Shown here: in pieces, positions 11,290 through 25,680 of the stretch
Layout of the letters: each line of letters opens with the position of its first letter
Position numbering within the stretch: position 1 is the stretch's first letter
DNA from: Solen grandis
Taxonomy: Eukaryota; Mollusca; Bivalvia; Adapedonta; Solenidae
Direction of reading: 5' to 3'
Length of the DNA stretch: 64,000 bases
Assembly: GCA_021229015.1 (NCBI GenBank)
Contig: CM037783.1
Location: 52,774,904-52,838,903, forward strand
Position numbers and translations under genes: made by a program
The notes under the pieces: generated by a model
Database searches by the model: none
What the model was told of the DNA's origin: nothing
Seen by the model: the letters and a program-made list of their open reading frames with translations, nothing else

Positions 11290-14200
11290 CTGCGATAAGC
11301 CGAGAACTAAATAACTCGAACAACCGCAAGTCTCGGAAAACCGAGAATATTTCTACCTACTGTCTCTCTGCACGAGATTGGGAATTCATCTTGAGTTAGG
11401 CACGATGGTCGAGCAATCACTTCTCGGAATAGTTCAAGGTAGCTTAATGATACCATAGTTTAATAAAAATGTCTATAAAATCTGGTAAAGTGGTTGTTCG
11501 GTTATAGAGAAAACTATCTAAGAAAATAGAGGACTTTCAAAATTTGACCAAGGTCAAGCCAAACCTATGATGTTCTGGGGCTTCAACTCAAATGATCGCT
11601 TGTGACGTCACTAATGACAGCGACACATGTACAACTGTTTTGCAGGTAGTAACACACAAGCAAACGGCGGTATTCGTGGAAAATAAATGCAGTGCTATGA
11701 CGTTCATTAAGCGATTATTTCTAAGGAATGTTTCTAAGGATGATGAATTCATCTTTGAAACTTTATCTATTTTGCTATTCTGCTTATCACCATCCACTTC
11801 AAACTCAGGAAAAAATACCAAAAACTGCTGTCACTTAAACTACTGTTAATAATGTGATTCATTTGTCAAAACGATTAAAACGAATTTGTTTATGTCGAAA
11901 ACATCTTTAAGACCCTTCAATAAAGCAGATTTAACTACATCAAATAAGCATTTCCCGAGATGACAATATAATGGAGAAACCGCATTCCATAAATCACACA
12001 TTGGCTAAAATATAGAGTTATATATCACAACAGGATGTAAAACTTATTATTTTATCATGTTGTTAAATATCTTTAGAACAACACTCCGCCATTATCTTAC
12101 ATTTACTCCTTTAATAAACTGATATATAAACTGTCTTCTAGCAAAAAAAATAAAATGACAATGGAACTGGTATTGACACGTAAGTAAAACACTTTTAAAG
12201 GGAAATATGTGAGAGTGTATAAATAGAGAAAACAACTGCTTTGTCTCTAATATACTCTAAGTTCCCCCATAATCTTATATAAGGTGACTTTTGTACAAAC
12301 AAGTTCTTTTTTTAGTTTAAAAATATTATTTCTGGAAAAAAGGCTAATATCAATAGAAGGTATTTGTTGCTTTTTGAGGAAAATGTTTTTCTTTTACACA
12401 ACACACACACACTGAACATATTGTGTTTTATTTTATATTGAAGACAGTGAAATTTTATTTTTTATAATTTTCACCATAAAATTATTACATTTTTTTTTCA
12501 TTTTTTAACGCAATAATCCACTCAAAATCTTAAGATAAAGTATATTAATCTTTGTCAACGGTTCCTGTGTTGACCTGGGAAGGTCATGGAGATGAATTCG
12601 AGGTTAACAAGCTTGAAGTGTATCCTGTCGGTAAAGTAAATAATTTATATGTTGGTTTTATTTGTAATTGCTGAGAGTCCGACTGAGTCCTGAAATCTAG
12701 TTAACTCTGGTCACGAGGACGTTAAGGTGCACCTTACAATGACGAATAAGTCGTAACATGATTGATTTTCAATTAATTTTCCCTTTTTTTGTTTATCTGT
12801 TTGGCAATCCAAAAATTAACATAACAATTCAGTATAGCATATCATGTATAGTCTGTGAAAACACAGTTGATATAAAACAAAAACGATGATGTTACCCACA
12901 TAAATGTCCGTGAAATCAAAATTTGGTACCTAATTTTAAGTCATAATATTGTCTATAATACGTCTGTGTTAGGATATTCTAAATAGCGACCCGTCCCCTT
13001 CGAATCTTTCTCCGTATATCTTTTCAGCAAAAAAAAGTTTCCTCCTCTCGAGGACAGGCGTACCACGTGATCAATATACTGCGATTTACGATTACTTGCG
13101 CAGTGTGCTGATTGCAGACACGCTAAGAATGACATGATACCCTGGACTTTTTATTACACGTACGACTGATAGACAAATGAAAGCGCTGAAGGCACTGAAG
13201 TTGTGTCTCAAGTGAAAGAGGATTTGACGAGCTGCAGATCTGCTTGGTAACTTAATTTTTGCCAGATACCAAACTTAAATAAAATAATGAAATATTTGTG
13301 TTTTAGATTTGCTTCCTTTTGACTTAGATATGCATACTAATATACCGATAAATCTTATAGACTGTAGGTAAGAGAAATAGGGAGAGTAAGAGAAGCAATG
13401 TGGTAAGAATTAGCAGTCAATTGAAAAAGTCACACTAAAAATGTATTGCATGGCTGAAGTTATGAATGAAGAATTTCTAATTTTTGCATTATATAAACAT
13501 ACCAAACACCTTCATTTCAGAATATGGAAAATCAAATCATATGTAAAATGATAGAGGTGTAGTATGGAACGTACACCATTCAGAACCAAAGGCAATATCG
13601 CTACCACTAGACCACGGCGCCAAAACGTTTTTTTTTTTGTTTTTTGTTTTTTTTTCTCAATATTTTCTTTCTTTTTCAAACAAAGCAAATTATTGGAGCA
13701 AATTATCTAATCAGAATTACAATAACACTTGCAACTGCTGAATATCATACTTTAATAAACTAATTGGGAAAATTCAGCCAATGCAATTTGCCTGTGGCCA
13801 TTTACAGTTAAAGTTATGAAATATGGCACAAACAAATAATAAATTGACACAATCAACTACAATACATTAAGGTTCAAGAAACAGTAATATAATCAAAAGC
13901 ATTAATGAGGATATCAATTTGGGTCAGATAGTATGGAAATTGTTCAAGTAACTTCAATAAAAGTAGAAATATATTATTTCATGATGAAAAATTAATGTAC
14001 TGTGTTTAGTGAGTGGTTCTAGTAAGGGATCAAACAGACAAATTAACTACATCGCAATAAGGTCGGTTGATTACTGGACTTTGCTACACAACCTATTAGG
14101 AAACAGTCGCCAAAGTAGCTATCTAGTTTACATCTTTCCTCTCCTGGTTTGTACCTTATTATTATTTATTAGTTTGGTACTCTTCGATCATCACTGGACA

Positions 14201-15480
14201 AGAAATGAAACTAACCCATGGCACACGCGTAAATTGAATTTATGTGATTTGTTAGGCACGTGCTTCCGGGAATTAAATAAAATATATATATCAACATGAC
14301 AAAGCATTTGAATATGTAAAAGAAAACACTTCTGGAATATATCTTAAAAATTACAATCCCTTTGAGAGATAATAAATTCATAATTTATAGAAGAGGGTAA
14401 GAGAAAAATTTGTTCGAAGATATTTTTCAGTTTTCCAAACTTATCAAAGACCGATTTTAATCTGGTATAACTTCCATGGCGGTTTAGACGCTTTATTTAT
14501 TTATGTGGGTATCTTTTCTGCTACTGTCAAAATACTGATAACATTTTATTATATTTAGACGCAAAGATGTGCGTTTTATATAAATTGATGCAAATTTATT
14601 TTGATAGGATATTGGCAGTTCTTAAGGAATTTAAAAACTGATTTCAAAATTTACCGATTTCGAACTCTAAATTATTGCTTCGTCTATACAATTTCTTAAT
14701 ATAAGAGATTGATAGATAGATAGATATACTTCTCTACCACCAGGGCAATTCGAATTCTGACAATACAAGATACAAATATCGAAATCTTTTCAATGCAGAC
14801 TCTACACTTTAATTAGTTTACAGTTTTCTTACAGCAACGTGAATCTCACGTCGATTTAAGTGAAGATATGACATTTCAGACTTCACATATCTTCATGAAC
14901 TTAATAGAGCACGTAGACATTGGAGGAATTTCGTTAGTGATGTAAATAAATCATCCCTGGTTTGAAACATTGACTTGCAGAACCATACCATGTCGGAAGA
15001 TGCGAAATATTAAATATTTATGGAAGGAAGCATCGTAATTAGCAATTACCTAGAACGGTGGTTTCTGTATTCAATTAAAATACATATTGTGAAATCTGCT
15101 GCGACGTTGTGTTATTAAAAGTTAAAAAGAAAGGTATTTTTGTTGAACTTTGCTACCCTGTATTCAAATAGAAATATTCTAACACCATTCAAGGTTTCTA
15201 CAACAGTTTAAATGACGAATAATATAAGTCAGAGTATGGTTCAATATGTCTCTGGGTAAATCTCATAATTGATGGAAAATGCAAAGATTCCATGTAACAG
15301 CGACGTTGCAACTTAGTGTGAGCTAGGTCTCCAAGGTCTTACATGGGAACATCTCGACATTCACAAGCAAACCCGAAATATATTCATATCTGAAAATATA
15401 ACCCGATAATGATATTGCCATTAAATATTCACGTGCTGCAATGTTAAAAAGCATATATTATTCTTTAGATTAAGACTACG
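11290..15480. other. Gene-poor AT-rich stretch
   Basis: Contains a short (ca)n near 12402-12413, a decayed tRNA-like remnant at 13592-13625 (ctaccactagaccacggcgcc), a T-rich tract at 13628-13655 and a (gata)n at 14710-14725. No exon could be supported. Confidence 0.5.
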
Positions 15481-15485
15481 CCGCC

Positions 15486-15638
15486 ATGAGACCATATTTT
15501 GTCTATTACGGCATTTCCTTTCTCTTGGTCTTTTTTTCCACATTTGCAGTCGCGTTTAGCTTTACACTGGAACAATGCATGGGAAAAGTAATTGGATTTC
15601 CATTTCGTCGCCAACGAAAACAGAAAAGCAAGGGATAG
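15486..15638 (+). CDS. Candidate short secreted peptide (50 residues) or signal-peptide exon
   Basis: The ATG lies in an ideal initiation context (gccgccATG). Residues 1-24 look like a signal peptide (FLLVFFSTFAVAF), followed by SFTLEQCMGKVIGFPF and a basic end RRQRKQKSKG. An acceptor-like ttctttag lies 17 bases upstream, and a donor-like aaaagtaatt occurs in frame after MGK. It could therefore be a complete small peptide or a first coding exon. Family not recognised. Confidence 0.3.
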   Translation: MRPYFVYYGISFLLVFFSTFAVAFSFTLEQCMGKVIGFPFRRQRKQKSKG

Positions 15639-15639
15639 T

Positions 15640-17610
15640 ATGAATAATAAAGGTGAAAAATTGGAATTTTAGAAAATAACGCTTTCTATGTAAATACCTT
15701 CCGAAAATATCGCAAATAACCCTCCTCTATCATTAAGATAAGTTTAAATTATAATCAAACAAGCTTTGCAGATTATCAAGAACACTGTATACTGCTAAAA
15801 ATAAACACACGCGTTTCTCTCCTATAATGGGTAATTTGAAAGCGCACCCGTATTCTTTTTAACGCGGGATATACAGTATATATTTACATATTGGATCCTG
15901 AAATAGTCCTGCTATCATGGTCTATTCAACGAATCTGTCTGTTCTAAATCACTAATTTTACATATGGTCATTAATATTACTATTTGATAATATATGGAAA
16001 GTATACATAATTAGGAGACCATGCAGCGCCAAGTTATGTTCGGGTTTACTAATGTAGATGATACTGAATAAGACTTAAATTATTGACATCTCAGTAATTG
16101 AAGTTTATAATCTAATTATATATAGAGGAGATCAAAATCCACAAGGAATTATAAAATCACTACCAGGATTAAGTGTAAGATACATGTTCTAATTATTGGA
16201 TAAAATACAAAAATAGTATTAATACAAAGTACCCTGTTTATTGAATTTCAAACACACTCTACATTTTAGAAGAAAAAAAAATAGAAAACTGATTTCCCAA
16301 AAGATCACGCATTAATTCACAAAAGTCTATACTGCGTTTAATTCTCCAGAATTTGATTTCAGTAAGTCCCCGGTCTGATTTAAAACCATTATTAAAATAA
16401 CAACACGACCTTTTTTTCACAAATCAAAGAACAAGCTGGGATAAGTTTTGTCCAGTGAGACGATGTTTGATTATCATCTGAAGTAACGTCTCTTCATTTT
16501 ACTTGTGAAACTTTTTCAAATATTACTCATGAACTCAGATTGGAGACGTATAAATCCGTCGGCTGTACTCTATTTCTCATACAGAATATTTCTAATCCAT
16601 TATTAAGCTCTACATATTGTAGATATATATTCCCTTCATCTGGCAAATTAGTTTTGAACAGGGTTGCTTGTAACGCTATTCTATGGTAGTACACATTTTT
16701 GCATCGCACAACATTTCGGAGCTATATTAAAAAATCTATATTTAGATTTTCCTCTTTTTTTTTTACTACGCTAAGGTAAAGTTATCACTAAGTGGTGAAT
16801 ATTTTCATGTACATTTCAGTAAGATTGCGTTATGGAACACGAAACTGAATTAAAATATGTTGATAATAGGTGTTGGAGATAACGTGTTTAATAAACTGTA
16901 ATGCGGTTAGAACATAACCTACATTTTCAGCCAATGAAATCACTGAATGGGACCCATAAAGAGCTGCACTTTATAATTAAGAGCATGACATTATAGCGCG
17001 CTTTTATAGCTCCGCCCACATGAGTCAGTAGCTTTGGCAGTAGTACACAATACCATATTTAGGAACGTGATCCTTGTGTGGAAAAAGGGGAACCAAACAG
17101 CAAAAACAATAGATAATTTACCAAACGATTTTCGGTGCACATTTTTTAATATTTCGGCGATAAGATCTATCTCAGTAAAATTTTGCCACCTATTGAACTT
17201 TGACATGCTCAGTCCCTTTTTTATCACTTTTACAAGTATTACGTAAGTATTGCTTTCAGGTAAATTCAACTGTAAGGTCTTGTGTTAAAATATTCCAGGG
17301 CTGACTTGGGGAGCTGTTTACCTGTTCAAAATCATTGAATCCAGATCGCCGATTCTAAATTGTGCTTCAAGTTTTGATAAGGCGCAATAACACTATATTG
17401 AAATAGACACACAAATTCAAATTACAGATACATGTAATAAATAAATAATAAATAAATAAAGCACTACATAAAGAATGTCACATGACGCGCATGTCGTCCA
17501 ATCAAAATGTAGGTTATATCCTAAGTAAGTTAGAATATAAAGTGAAATCTTTATGGTCGCTTCGCCCCTTCTTAATCATTAGGATTTCACATAACATGTT
17601 TTAACTATTA
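15640..17610. other. AT-rich stretch, nothing recognised
   Basis: No convincing exon or repeat family. An (aataaata)n-like run lies near 17437-17460. Confidence 0.5.
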
Positions 17611-17612
17611 CA

Positions 17613-18912
17613 ACAAGAGGCCCATGATGGCCCTAAATCGCTCACCTGAGATAAATAGGTTGACCCAAGGAACATCTGTACCAATTTATTTTAAAATCTG
17701 GCCAGTAGTTTTGAAGAAGATGATTTTTAAAGTTTTCATTTTATTTTTTTTTGTTGCCATGGCAACCAGAGTTCTACATGGATCAAGTTTATTTTAGCAA
17801 CTTTTGTGAAGGTTGACCCAAGGATCATCCCTGCCAAGTTTAATCAAATTATGTCCAGTGGTTTCAGAGAAGATGTTGTTTAAAGGTTTCTCTATATACA
17901 TATTAGGCAAATAAGCCCTGCCCCTTGCGGCCATGTTTTTTTACGGATCGGAATAATTTTAGCAACTTTGGTAGAGGTTGACCCAAGGAACATCTATACC
18001 AATTTATTTTAAAATCTGGCCAGTAGTTTTGAAGAAGATGATTTTTAAAGTTTTCATTTTTTTTCTTTTTGTTGCCATGGCAACCAGAGTTCTACATGGA
18101 TCAAGTTTATCTTAGCAACTTTTGTGAAGGTTGACCCAAGGATCATCCCTGCCAAGTTTAATCAAATTCTGTCCAGTGGTTTCAGAGGAGATGTTGTTTA
18201 AAGGTTTCTCTATATACATATAAGGCAAATAAGCCCCGCCCCTGGCAGCCATGATTTTTTACGGATCAGAATAATTTTAGCAACTTTGGTAGAGGTTGAC
18301 CCAAGGAACATCTGTACCAATTCATTTTAAAATCTGGCCAGTAGTTTTGAAGAAGATGGTTTTTAAAGTTTTCATATTTTTTTTCTTTTTGTTGCCATGG
18401 CAACCAGAGTTCTATATGGATCAAGTTTATTTTAGCAACTTTTGTGAAGGTTGACCCAAGGATCATCCCTGCCAAGTTTAATCAAATTATGTCCAGTGGT
18501 TTCAGAGGAGATGTTGTTTAAAGGTTTCTCTATATACATATAAGGCAAATAAGCCCCGCCCCTGGCGGCCATGTTTTTATACGGATCCAAATAATTTTAG
18601 CAAATTTGGTAGAGGTTGACCAAAGGAACATCTGTACAAAATTATTTTAAATTCTGGCCAGTAGTTTTGAAGGAGATGATTTTTAAAGTTTGCATTTTTT
18701 TCTTTCGGTTGCCATGGCAACCAGAGTTCTGCATGGATCAAGTTTATTTTAGCAACTTTTGTGAAGGTTGACCCAAGGATCATTCCTGCCAAGTTTAATC
18801 AATGTCATTTAAAGCAAATTGTTGACGACGCACGACGCACGCCGCACGACGACGGACGAAGGGTGATCACAAAAGCTCACCTTGAGCACGTTGTTCTCAG
18901 GTGAGCTAAAAA
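17613..18912 (+). mobile_element. Non-autonomous element with gctcacctgag ends and internal 318-bp tandem repeats
   Basis: Left end caagaggcccatgatggccc then gctcacctgag. Right end gacgacgcacgacgcacg, then a hairpin of agctcacc and ggtgagct. Inside are about 3.7 copies of a 318-bp unit (aaaatctggccagtag near 17690, 18009, 18328, 18650) with gttgccatggcaacc palindromes. The ends match 8620-9972; the interior does not. Confidence 0.75.
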
Positions 18913-21091
18913 AAAAAAGAAGAAAAAAAAATACCCAAGCGAAAAAATCGCAACTCAATCGGAGATAGTTTTAACCATCACTGACTGGAATTTCCAGATT
19001 TAGGTAATAAATACATCCCATAAAAATCATGTGAGCGAAGCCATTGGCTTTTTGTAATATTTTGCATTGTAAGATACATATATTTTTGTTATAATGCATA
19101 TCATCAAGTTACCTATATATAAGTATGTGTGTATATAAAATGAAATGAAAAAAATAATGTAAGTTTGTTGTTTTAGATATGCTTCCACATATTCACATAA
19201 TCTTATAACTGTAGGCAAGTGAAAAAGGGAGAGGGAGAGTGGCGATATGCTTATTGTTATCAGTCCATTGAGACAAATGGTGTGTTTATCTTTTCTTGTA
19301 AAGGTCGTGTTCAAGCAAGGTTAAAGCGGGCTTATAACATGGGGTTTACTGGCATCGTTTGGAAATTTGTTCCTCGTTTATTAGATTTACTTTGATAAAC
19401 AACAGAAATGCGACATCATCACATTCAAAACCGTTTTCTCAGCGCTATCATATTTGATTTGTTTTATGGGCTCAGAAACTATAAGATTTAAATATTTTAT
19501 CAAAGTTACGACATATCTTAAGACGTTTCGTGGATATGAACCTGGTTTATGACTGAAATTTAATCACGCACGATTTAATAGTTGTTTCCCTCTAACCATG
19601 TTAGCAATTAAAACTACACACATATTACTGCATGCGACTACATACCAGAAAAAAATGTGCTTGAAATGTTGTGTACTGAAGGTAATCAGATCACAAAATA
19701 AGAAGAGGAAATAAGTTTAAAGCAAAACCAATTCCAGAAATAAATGTAATTATATTTTCTCTCTCAGTAATTGTGTATGGCAATACTGGCATTGTTTTTG
19801 CTCTATTGATATAGATTTTAGTTTCGCAAATAAAAGGCAAAAATGTCTTTAATGAACATTTATTTTAACGACGTACGTAATCGGAAGCTTCCGCTAAAAT
19901 AGATTGCAGCAAAATAAAAGTCAAGTTTTTCAAGAATTGAGGTTCTAACGTGTTTTTAAGTTAATTATACCCATGAATATACTTTATGTTTCTTTATATT
20001 TAGTTACATTTGCATTGTTTATCAGATGCTGGTATTATCTGCCTGTCAATGAATAAAATTTGTTCTCTCCGACAAACCGCGAATAAATAAAACTGAACAC
20101 TTAGGGGTTCTGCCTTATGTTCTAACAATATAAATACACAATATTTCGTGATTAAATAAACATATAAAACCAATCCTTTGTGATTCACGTATTTCATGCA
20201 ATATTGTGTCCCTCTTTTAATTTAGATTGACAAGCAAATGCTGCAAATAAAGGACTCATCTCAACTCTTAGACATAAAAAACGAAAGGTTATGTATTATA
20301 CTTTTAGCTACTTACTAGTTTTCTCGAAATACCTGAATACGATTCGAGTGTATATCTGTCCCGATACTGTAACACTTCCATCCATTAATAATTAAGAACA
20401 TTACTTTTTTTATTATTTCAACATTTGTGCGAGTCGAATAATTAAACTTATTTCTCCGTTAATCGGAAACGATATACACATTAATACTTAATATAGTTAT
20501 CATCCAAGAATTACTTACTCGTCAGATATTTAATCTGTTCGTATTTCATGTTTTACTTGAGGAATTATTTGTGGTTTTATTACTTCTATCCGGAAGTAAA
20601 ACGCTGGTTTTAATTTATCCAGCATGATAATTAAGTACAGGATCTTGTCCAAATGCAACGTTGATATCAAAACAAATAAATGCAATGCAATTGTGTCAAT
20701 TACAAATAATATATACGTAATAATACTGTTTTGCGTGCTTCGGTTATACTGAAACAAACACAAATCATGTTGGCCTCCAGATTTTGTAACTGAAGAGTGA
20801 ATAACCACATTGCTGTATCCCATACAGGTCTGGTACCCAGTCCAACAAAACACTAGGTTACATAGCAACTAATCACGTGATCTGCCAAGAGATGCCCGGG
20901 GACCTTCAGATATATACACCGTTTATCATTAAATTGGCAATTACGATTTAGGCAATTATACAAACCATTTGGTGTTGTTCACTACCCTTAACCTGAAGTC
21001 TCTGGTGTACAGAATAAAGTGGATTTATACTCTGGTTGGCCTCTTTTGTATTTGAAAATAAAATGATTCAATCTGCTTTACTTTTATCATT
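18913..21091. other. AT-rich stretch, nothing recognised
   Basis: Only A-rich runs directly after the preceding element. No exon supported. Confidence 0.5.
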
Positions 21092-21095
21092 TTAA

Positions 21096-21329
21096 CCCTT
21101 TCCCTCATATAGACTCATTTTGACGCCCTCAATAGGTACCACATAAAGCCTGATCTGCAGAAAACCACAGTTAAACCTTACCAAATTTAATTATAAAGTC
21201 CTCATTTCCAGACCACTGAGGAGCAGCGAACAGCATAAAACCTGATCAGCCTGCGAGTTACTCGCAGGCTGATCTGGTTTTATGCTGTTCGCATAGGTCT
21301 TTTCATGGTTTCCTCTATGAGGGAAAGGG
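21096..21329. mobile_element. piggyBac-type MITE, 234 bp, TTAA flanks
   Basis: Flanked by ttaa at 21092-21095 and 21330-21333. Terminal inverted repeats read ccctttccctcata and tatgagggaaaggg. A 32-bp hairpin (21226-21257 with 21261-21292, loop tta) has one mismatch. A copy of identical length is at 62409-62642. TTAA duplication with CCC/GGG ends is the piggyBac signature. Confidence 0.85.
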
Positions 21330-21334
21330 TTAAA

Positions 21335-24300
21335 ATGTACAGTATACGATTCGATTCAATGAGAATGATTTTCATTTTTCACTTATAAATGTATTCGGTC
21401 GCCCTGAAGGGCAACCCCTTTATTTAAAAGCCCAAAGATTGGTGTAACACACTTGGGGACCTACAACTACATCATATTTCATTGCTAAATTGTTTGTTTA
21501 TTCTTTCGGTATAACTAAAGATATTTTCGGTTCGATAATGAAATAAAACCATTGCTCCTATCAATAGAAAAAGTAGTTTTTTTTTATAAAGTTTAATAGT
21601 TAACATTTTCGAGGACATGTATCAGGCATTTTTCTGAGTCGCCTTATTTCTAAAACTGTAACAGTCGTCAAGCACTATAAGAAGACCAATATAGCGAAAA
21701 TAATAATTATACAATGATTCTAGGTGTTAAGAATTTGGTAACACGTCTCGACGTTTATAAATGTTTCTATCTACAGATGTCATGCCTTAAGAGCATTGTC
21801 TCCGAAATTCTCGTAACCTTTTTCACTTCATTATTTATTTATCTGAATAGAAAACCCATGTGCCCGCGGTTAAAAAAACTCAACCAGACGTGATCTGTAA
21901 CGTCTATCCACGACTTTAGCGAGGCGACAGTTCAATAGGACAAGCTCTTAATTGCTTTTGGTGTGCTTTTTGTGTGACAAAAATACCTAAGGGGTAGCGC
22001 TAGCTTTTCTGGATCTAATTATTTGTGCGCTTCATTGGAAGGAAATCAATCGTGTGCCGAACGAGATTATGAATTCTCATAGGGGTACTTAAAACAATAT
22101 GCAATTAGATTTCCGTCAATATCAATGCTATTGTTTTTGTTTGCTGTTGTTGTTTTTTACATTCGGCAGTTAATCATCGAACAGATATTCGCCTCACAAT
22201 ATATTTGGTTTAGTATATGAATCAGATGCGCTATCTGCGTTCTAGAATGAAACGTTTCAATCATTCATAGTTCTGGGTCCGATATTTGATTTACAGAATT
22301 TTTACAGAGTGTTGGTGAACCACCTGCATATTTTACAAAATGATTGTGAAAATATATGATGAAATATATATATTTCAATTCAGGACTGCCAGTGAACAGG
22401 AATATATTCTGCTATCTAGGTTCTTAAGAGTGCAATTTGAGTCGAGCGAATGTGTATTATAGGAAGAATGTCACAGCTGTCAAATTGTCACTCGTGTGGA
22501 TTTCAAAGAAAGCCTTAGGCGAAATTTCTAAATTAAAAACAAACACAGAAAACAATTTGTAGAACTAAAATATTCGTGATAAATGGGAATTATGGTGTAC
22601 GAAAACTGTTTTATCATTCTGTCCTTAATTCTCTGTAATAGTTTTTAGTTGTGTGTGACGTAGTCACTCACAACTATAGTACCTACATTCTGAGGGTCCG
22701 TTTCTCTACATTAAAACCGAATAACCTCTCAGTTTTGTATGAATGACCGAACGATTGAACAGAATTCTACAATACAGATATGCTGAGATTCAGCCAAAGT
22801 AGTGAAAACTCATGTTTGAGTAAAAAATTAAATATTTACGGGAAACAATAATTATATGTATTATAAAAGCACAGAAGAACTATTTCCCTCTGATGTTGCG
22901 TATCTCACTTTACCACGCGGAGGCGTATAGTTTCTTTCGAATGCAAAGGTGGCTCATGCCTGAATTTGGATGGTGGATGTGCAGGTTTCGGTTATTTAGT
23001 GGTGTTTCAATGGTCCATATAGAAAGCTTGAATTACGATAAAAACCCGTATAACCTCCTTATAAACACATCTACTATCTCTGATACATTAGAGATATCTC
23101 CAGGGGTTAGTTGTTGCTCTAAAGAAAGGCTGATACAGGTGCATATCTGCTATCCGAAGTTACTAAAGGCATAGTACGGAGAACCGAATTGTCTCATTTC
23201 TTTTGTTCATCACAGTAAATTTAATAAACGGAAGTCAAATTTTCGCACAATGCCAATAACCCCGCATTTACGTTGCGTTTACATGGTCATTAGATGAATG
23301 CACCATTTGTTTCAACAGACTGATATCAATTAGCACATTGCCACTCTTACTCCTTCTATATTTCTATAGCCTTCAATGAACAATCGTTTAGTATTTTAAT
23401 ATAAGCTTAATATTTGGAAAAACTAAGTTACCCTGCATATTTGCAGCTTGTTAAAACCCTCTTCCACTTGAGATACACACAACTTCAGTGCCTTCAGCGC
23501 TTTGATTTATTAATAAACAGTGCGAAGTTTAATGGCTTAAACACCATTCCAAATCAGGCCCACATGGAAGTACGTTCATATGTAAGAGAAAAGGCAGACG
23601 GTGCCAAGAGACTTGATAGAGATACTTAGGTTTTATAAATCCCCTTAGCGAAAAAACTGTCTAAATTGAAACTTAATTTTAATCGCAAAACGTCTTAGAA
23701 AGCCTTGCTCATACATATTTATAATTAAGCAAAGATATGAGTCTGTTACAAGCAATAAGTCCTAGATAAAACAATCAAAATGCAGACACGAGGGCATACA
23801 TCGTCAGTCTTATAGACGTCACTTAAGAATGTCCTAAACAACAGTTGACAAGATACAGCTATATTTTCTTGAAACCATAAAATCCAAGAGTCGAAGCCTC
23901 CAACAAGTGCATCGTAATTGCCTCCAGAGATAGAGTAAATGTTGAACCACGAAGTAAGGAGCACACGGTATTACAGACAGGGCTTAAGTTCGATTGTAAA
24001 TCGCAGCGAAACGGCAATCCAAGTCACTAAGACTTAGTAACGAGTCTACAATAAACTCGGCTTACAAAAGATTTGGCGAAAGAACATAATAAAACGGTCT
24101 GGTGATTATCATCAGGCGTTTCCGACAGTCACTCTCTAATTCTCTTTAGTGCATGAGAGCTAATCCTAATGCCGTTTTATAGGAGTTTCTAGCTGATGTA
24201 CATTTTGTATGCTAGAATCTTCATTTACAAATATTCGTATTTCAAAAGAAGGCATATTTTATTAGGTTTTCGTGGACTGCAACGCACCGGCGAAAACCTA

Positions 24301-25680
24301 CTGTTCTTTTTGTGTTTATTTGTTTCCATTATTATTATTCTTTGCAGTTTTTGTGACCGCTGTTGAGGCATGATTAGAAATGTTACAAATATGAAAATTT
24401 CCATGCATACTCACATGTATCTGAAGTTGTGCACCATCAAGTTTGTTTTTCATTTTAGTACTAAGTTTTGCCGCTAGGTGGCGTTTAGCATCAAAACATA
24501 TAATTGCTGATAACTCTGTCATTTGACAATTTATTTGTATGCAGTTATTTGCATTCTGTTCTCTGTCAACTGCCCCATTAAATATGATGAGTGGCAATAT
24601 CCATATCTTTGAAACTTTTGAGCTAGAAGAGGTTGAATGTTTGAATCTTTGAAAAAATCTGGCAAATTAGGGTGTGTCCACGAAAAACATGCCCATTTTT
24701 GTTAGAGATTAGATACGCTCATTCTGTTTTTTGAAACTGATTCCGAAGATCTTTGCGCACAAAATATTTGAGGTGGCGATTTCAGAAAATGCAAAGTTTC
24801 GAGAATAGGCATTTTTTTTAAAGTTTTTTTGATGATTCTGCAATTATTTTTGCAATCTTTATGAAATTTTCACAGATTGTATTGTTTGTTGTTTCAAGGG
24901 ACTTCACAGTTTCAAAATTTCAAAAAATGCAAAGGTCAAGGTCATATTGCGATTATTGGTTTTTTCTTTTACCTTAAATATCTCAAATCTAAAAATATTT
25001 TATCGAAAGAATATGGGTAAAATCAAAAGCCTCTAAAGAGTACTTTTTGAAGAATTTAAGTTTTTCAGATCGGGATTGATTTGGTTGTTTGGTGACTGTT
25101 TGAAGTTTGGTCATACTTTGAATTGATTTTAAAGCCTTTAAAGTTTAAATGTGTGATCTATTTTGTCTTATTGAAAAAATGAATGTCTTACCTCGTCAAC
25201 AAAAAAAAAAAAAAAATTGATGAATTTATAGAGAATTTAAATACATTACCCAGAATAAAAACAGAGAAAATTTGACAGAATGAGCATCACTGGTTACCTA
25301 TGTTCTATAAATAGATGCAGGCTCTGCTAGCTGGGTTGTATAGCTTGCAATGTAACAATGTAACTATCAGAGGATGAATTGTGTCTATATTCTACATGTA
25401 TTATTATTCCTCCCACACACTCACTATTGAATTGGATATCCCACACACTCACTATTGAATTGGATAGCAAAACAACTAAGTATATGTATTAACATCCACC
25501 TTTTAAACAAGTTTTAGCATACTAAAAGTTCCTTCTAGTGCATTACTGAACTTTGAGGCATAGGGTGAAAGCTGATATAGGTTTAACCAAATGGCTTGTT
25601 ACGTTACCAATATTTTTGATAGCAAATAAATTGTAAATCATTTATACTACTGAGAACTATTGTTCTCATAATGATAAGCA
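21335..25680. other. AT-rich stretch, nothing recognised
   Basis: A 27-base word (cccacacactcactattgaa...) is duplicated near 25408-25465, and an A16-like run lies at 25200-25216. Several short open frames here show no family resemblance. Confidence 0.5.

Noticed and set aside
12953..13135. Minus-strand frame with VVRLSSRGGNFF, considered as the missing N-terminal transglutaminase exon
   Set aside because: It lacks the RRGQ-type motif and a matching phase-1 donor; the resemblance is too weak.
14009..14299. 96-residue plus-strand frame with a hydrophobic stretch
   Set aside because: Starts with a non-ATG codon, low-complexity AT-rich composition, no family resemblance or splice context.
24316..24597. 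93-residue minus-strand frame
   Set aside because: Composition is plausible but no motif, no splice signals and no neighbouring exon were found.
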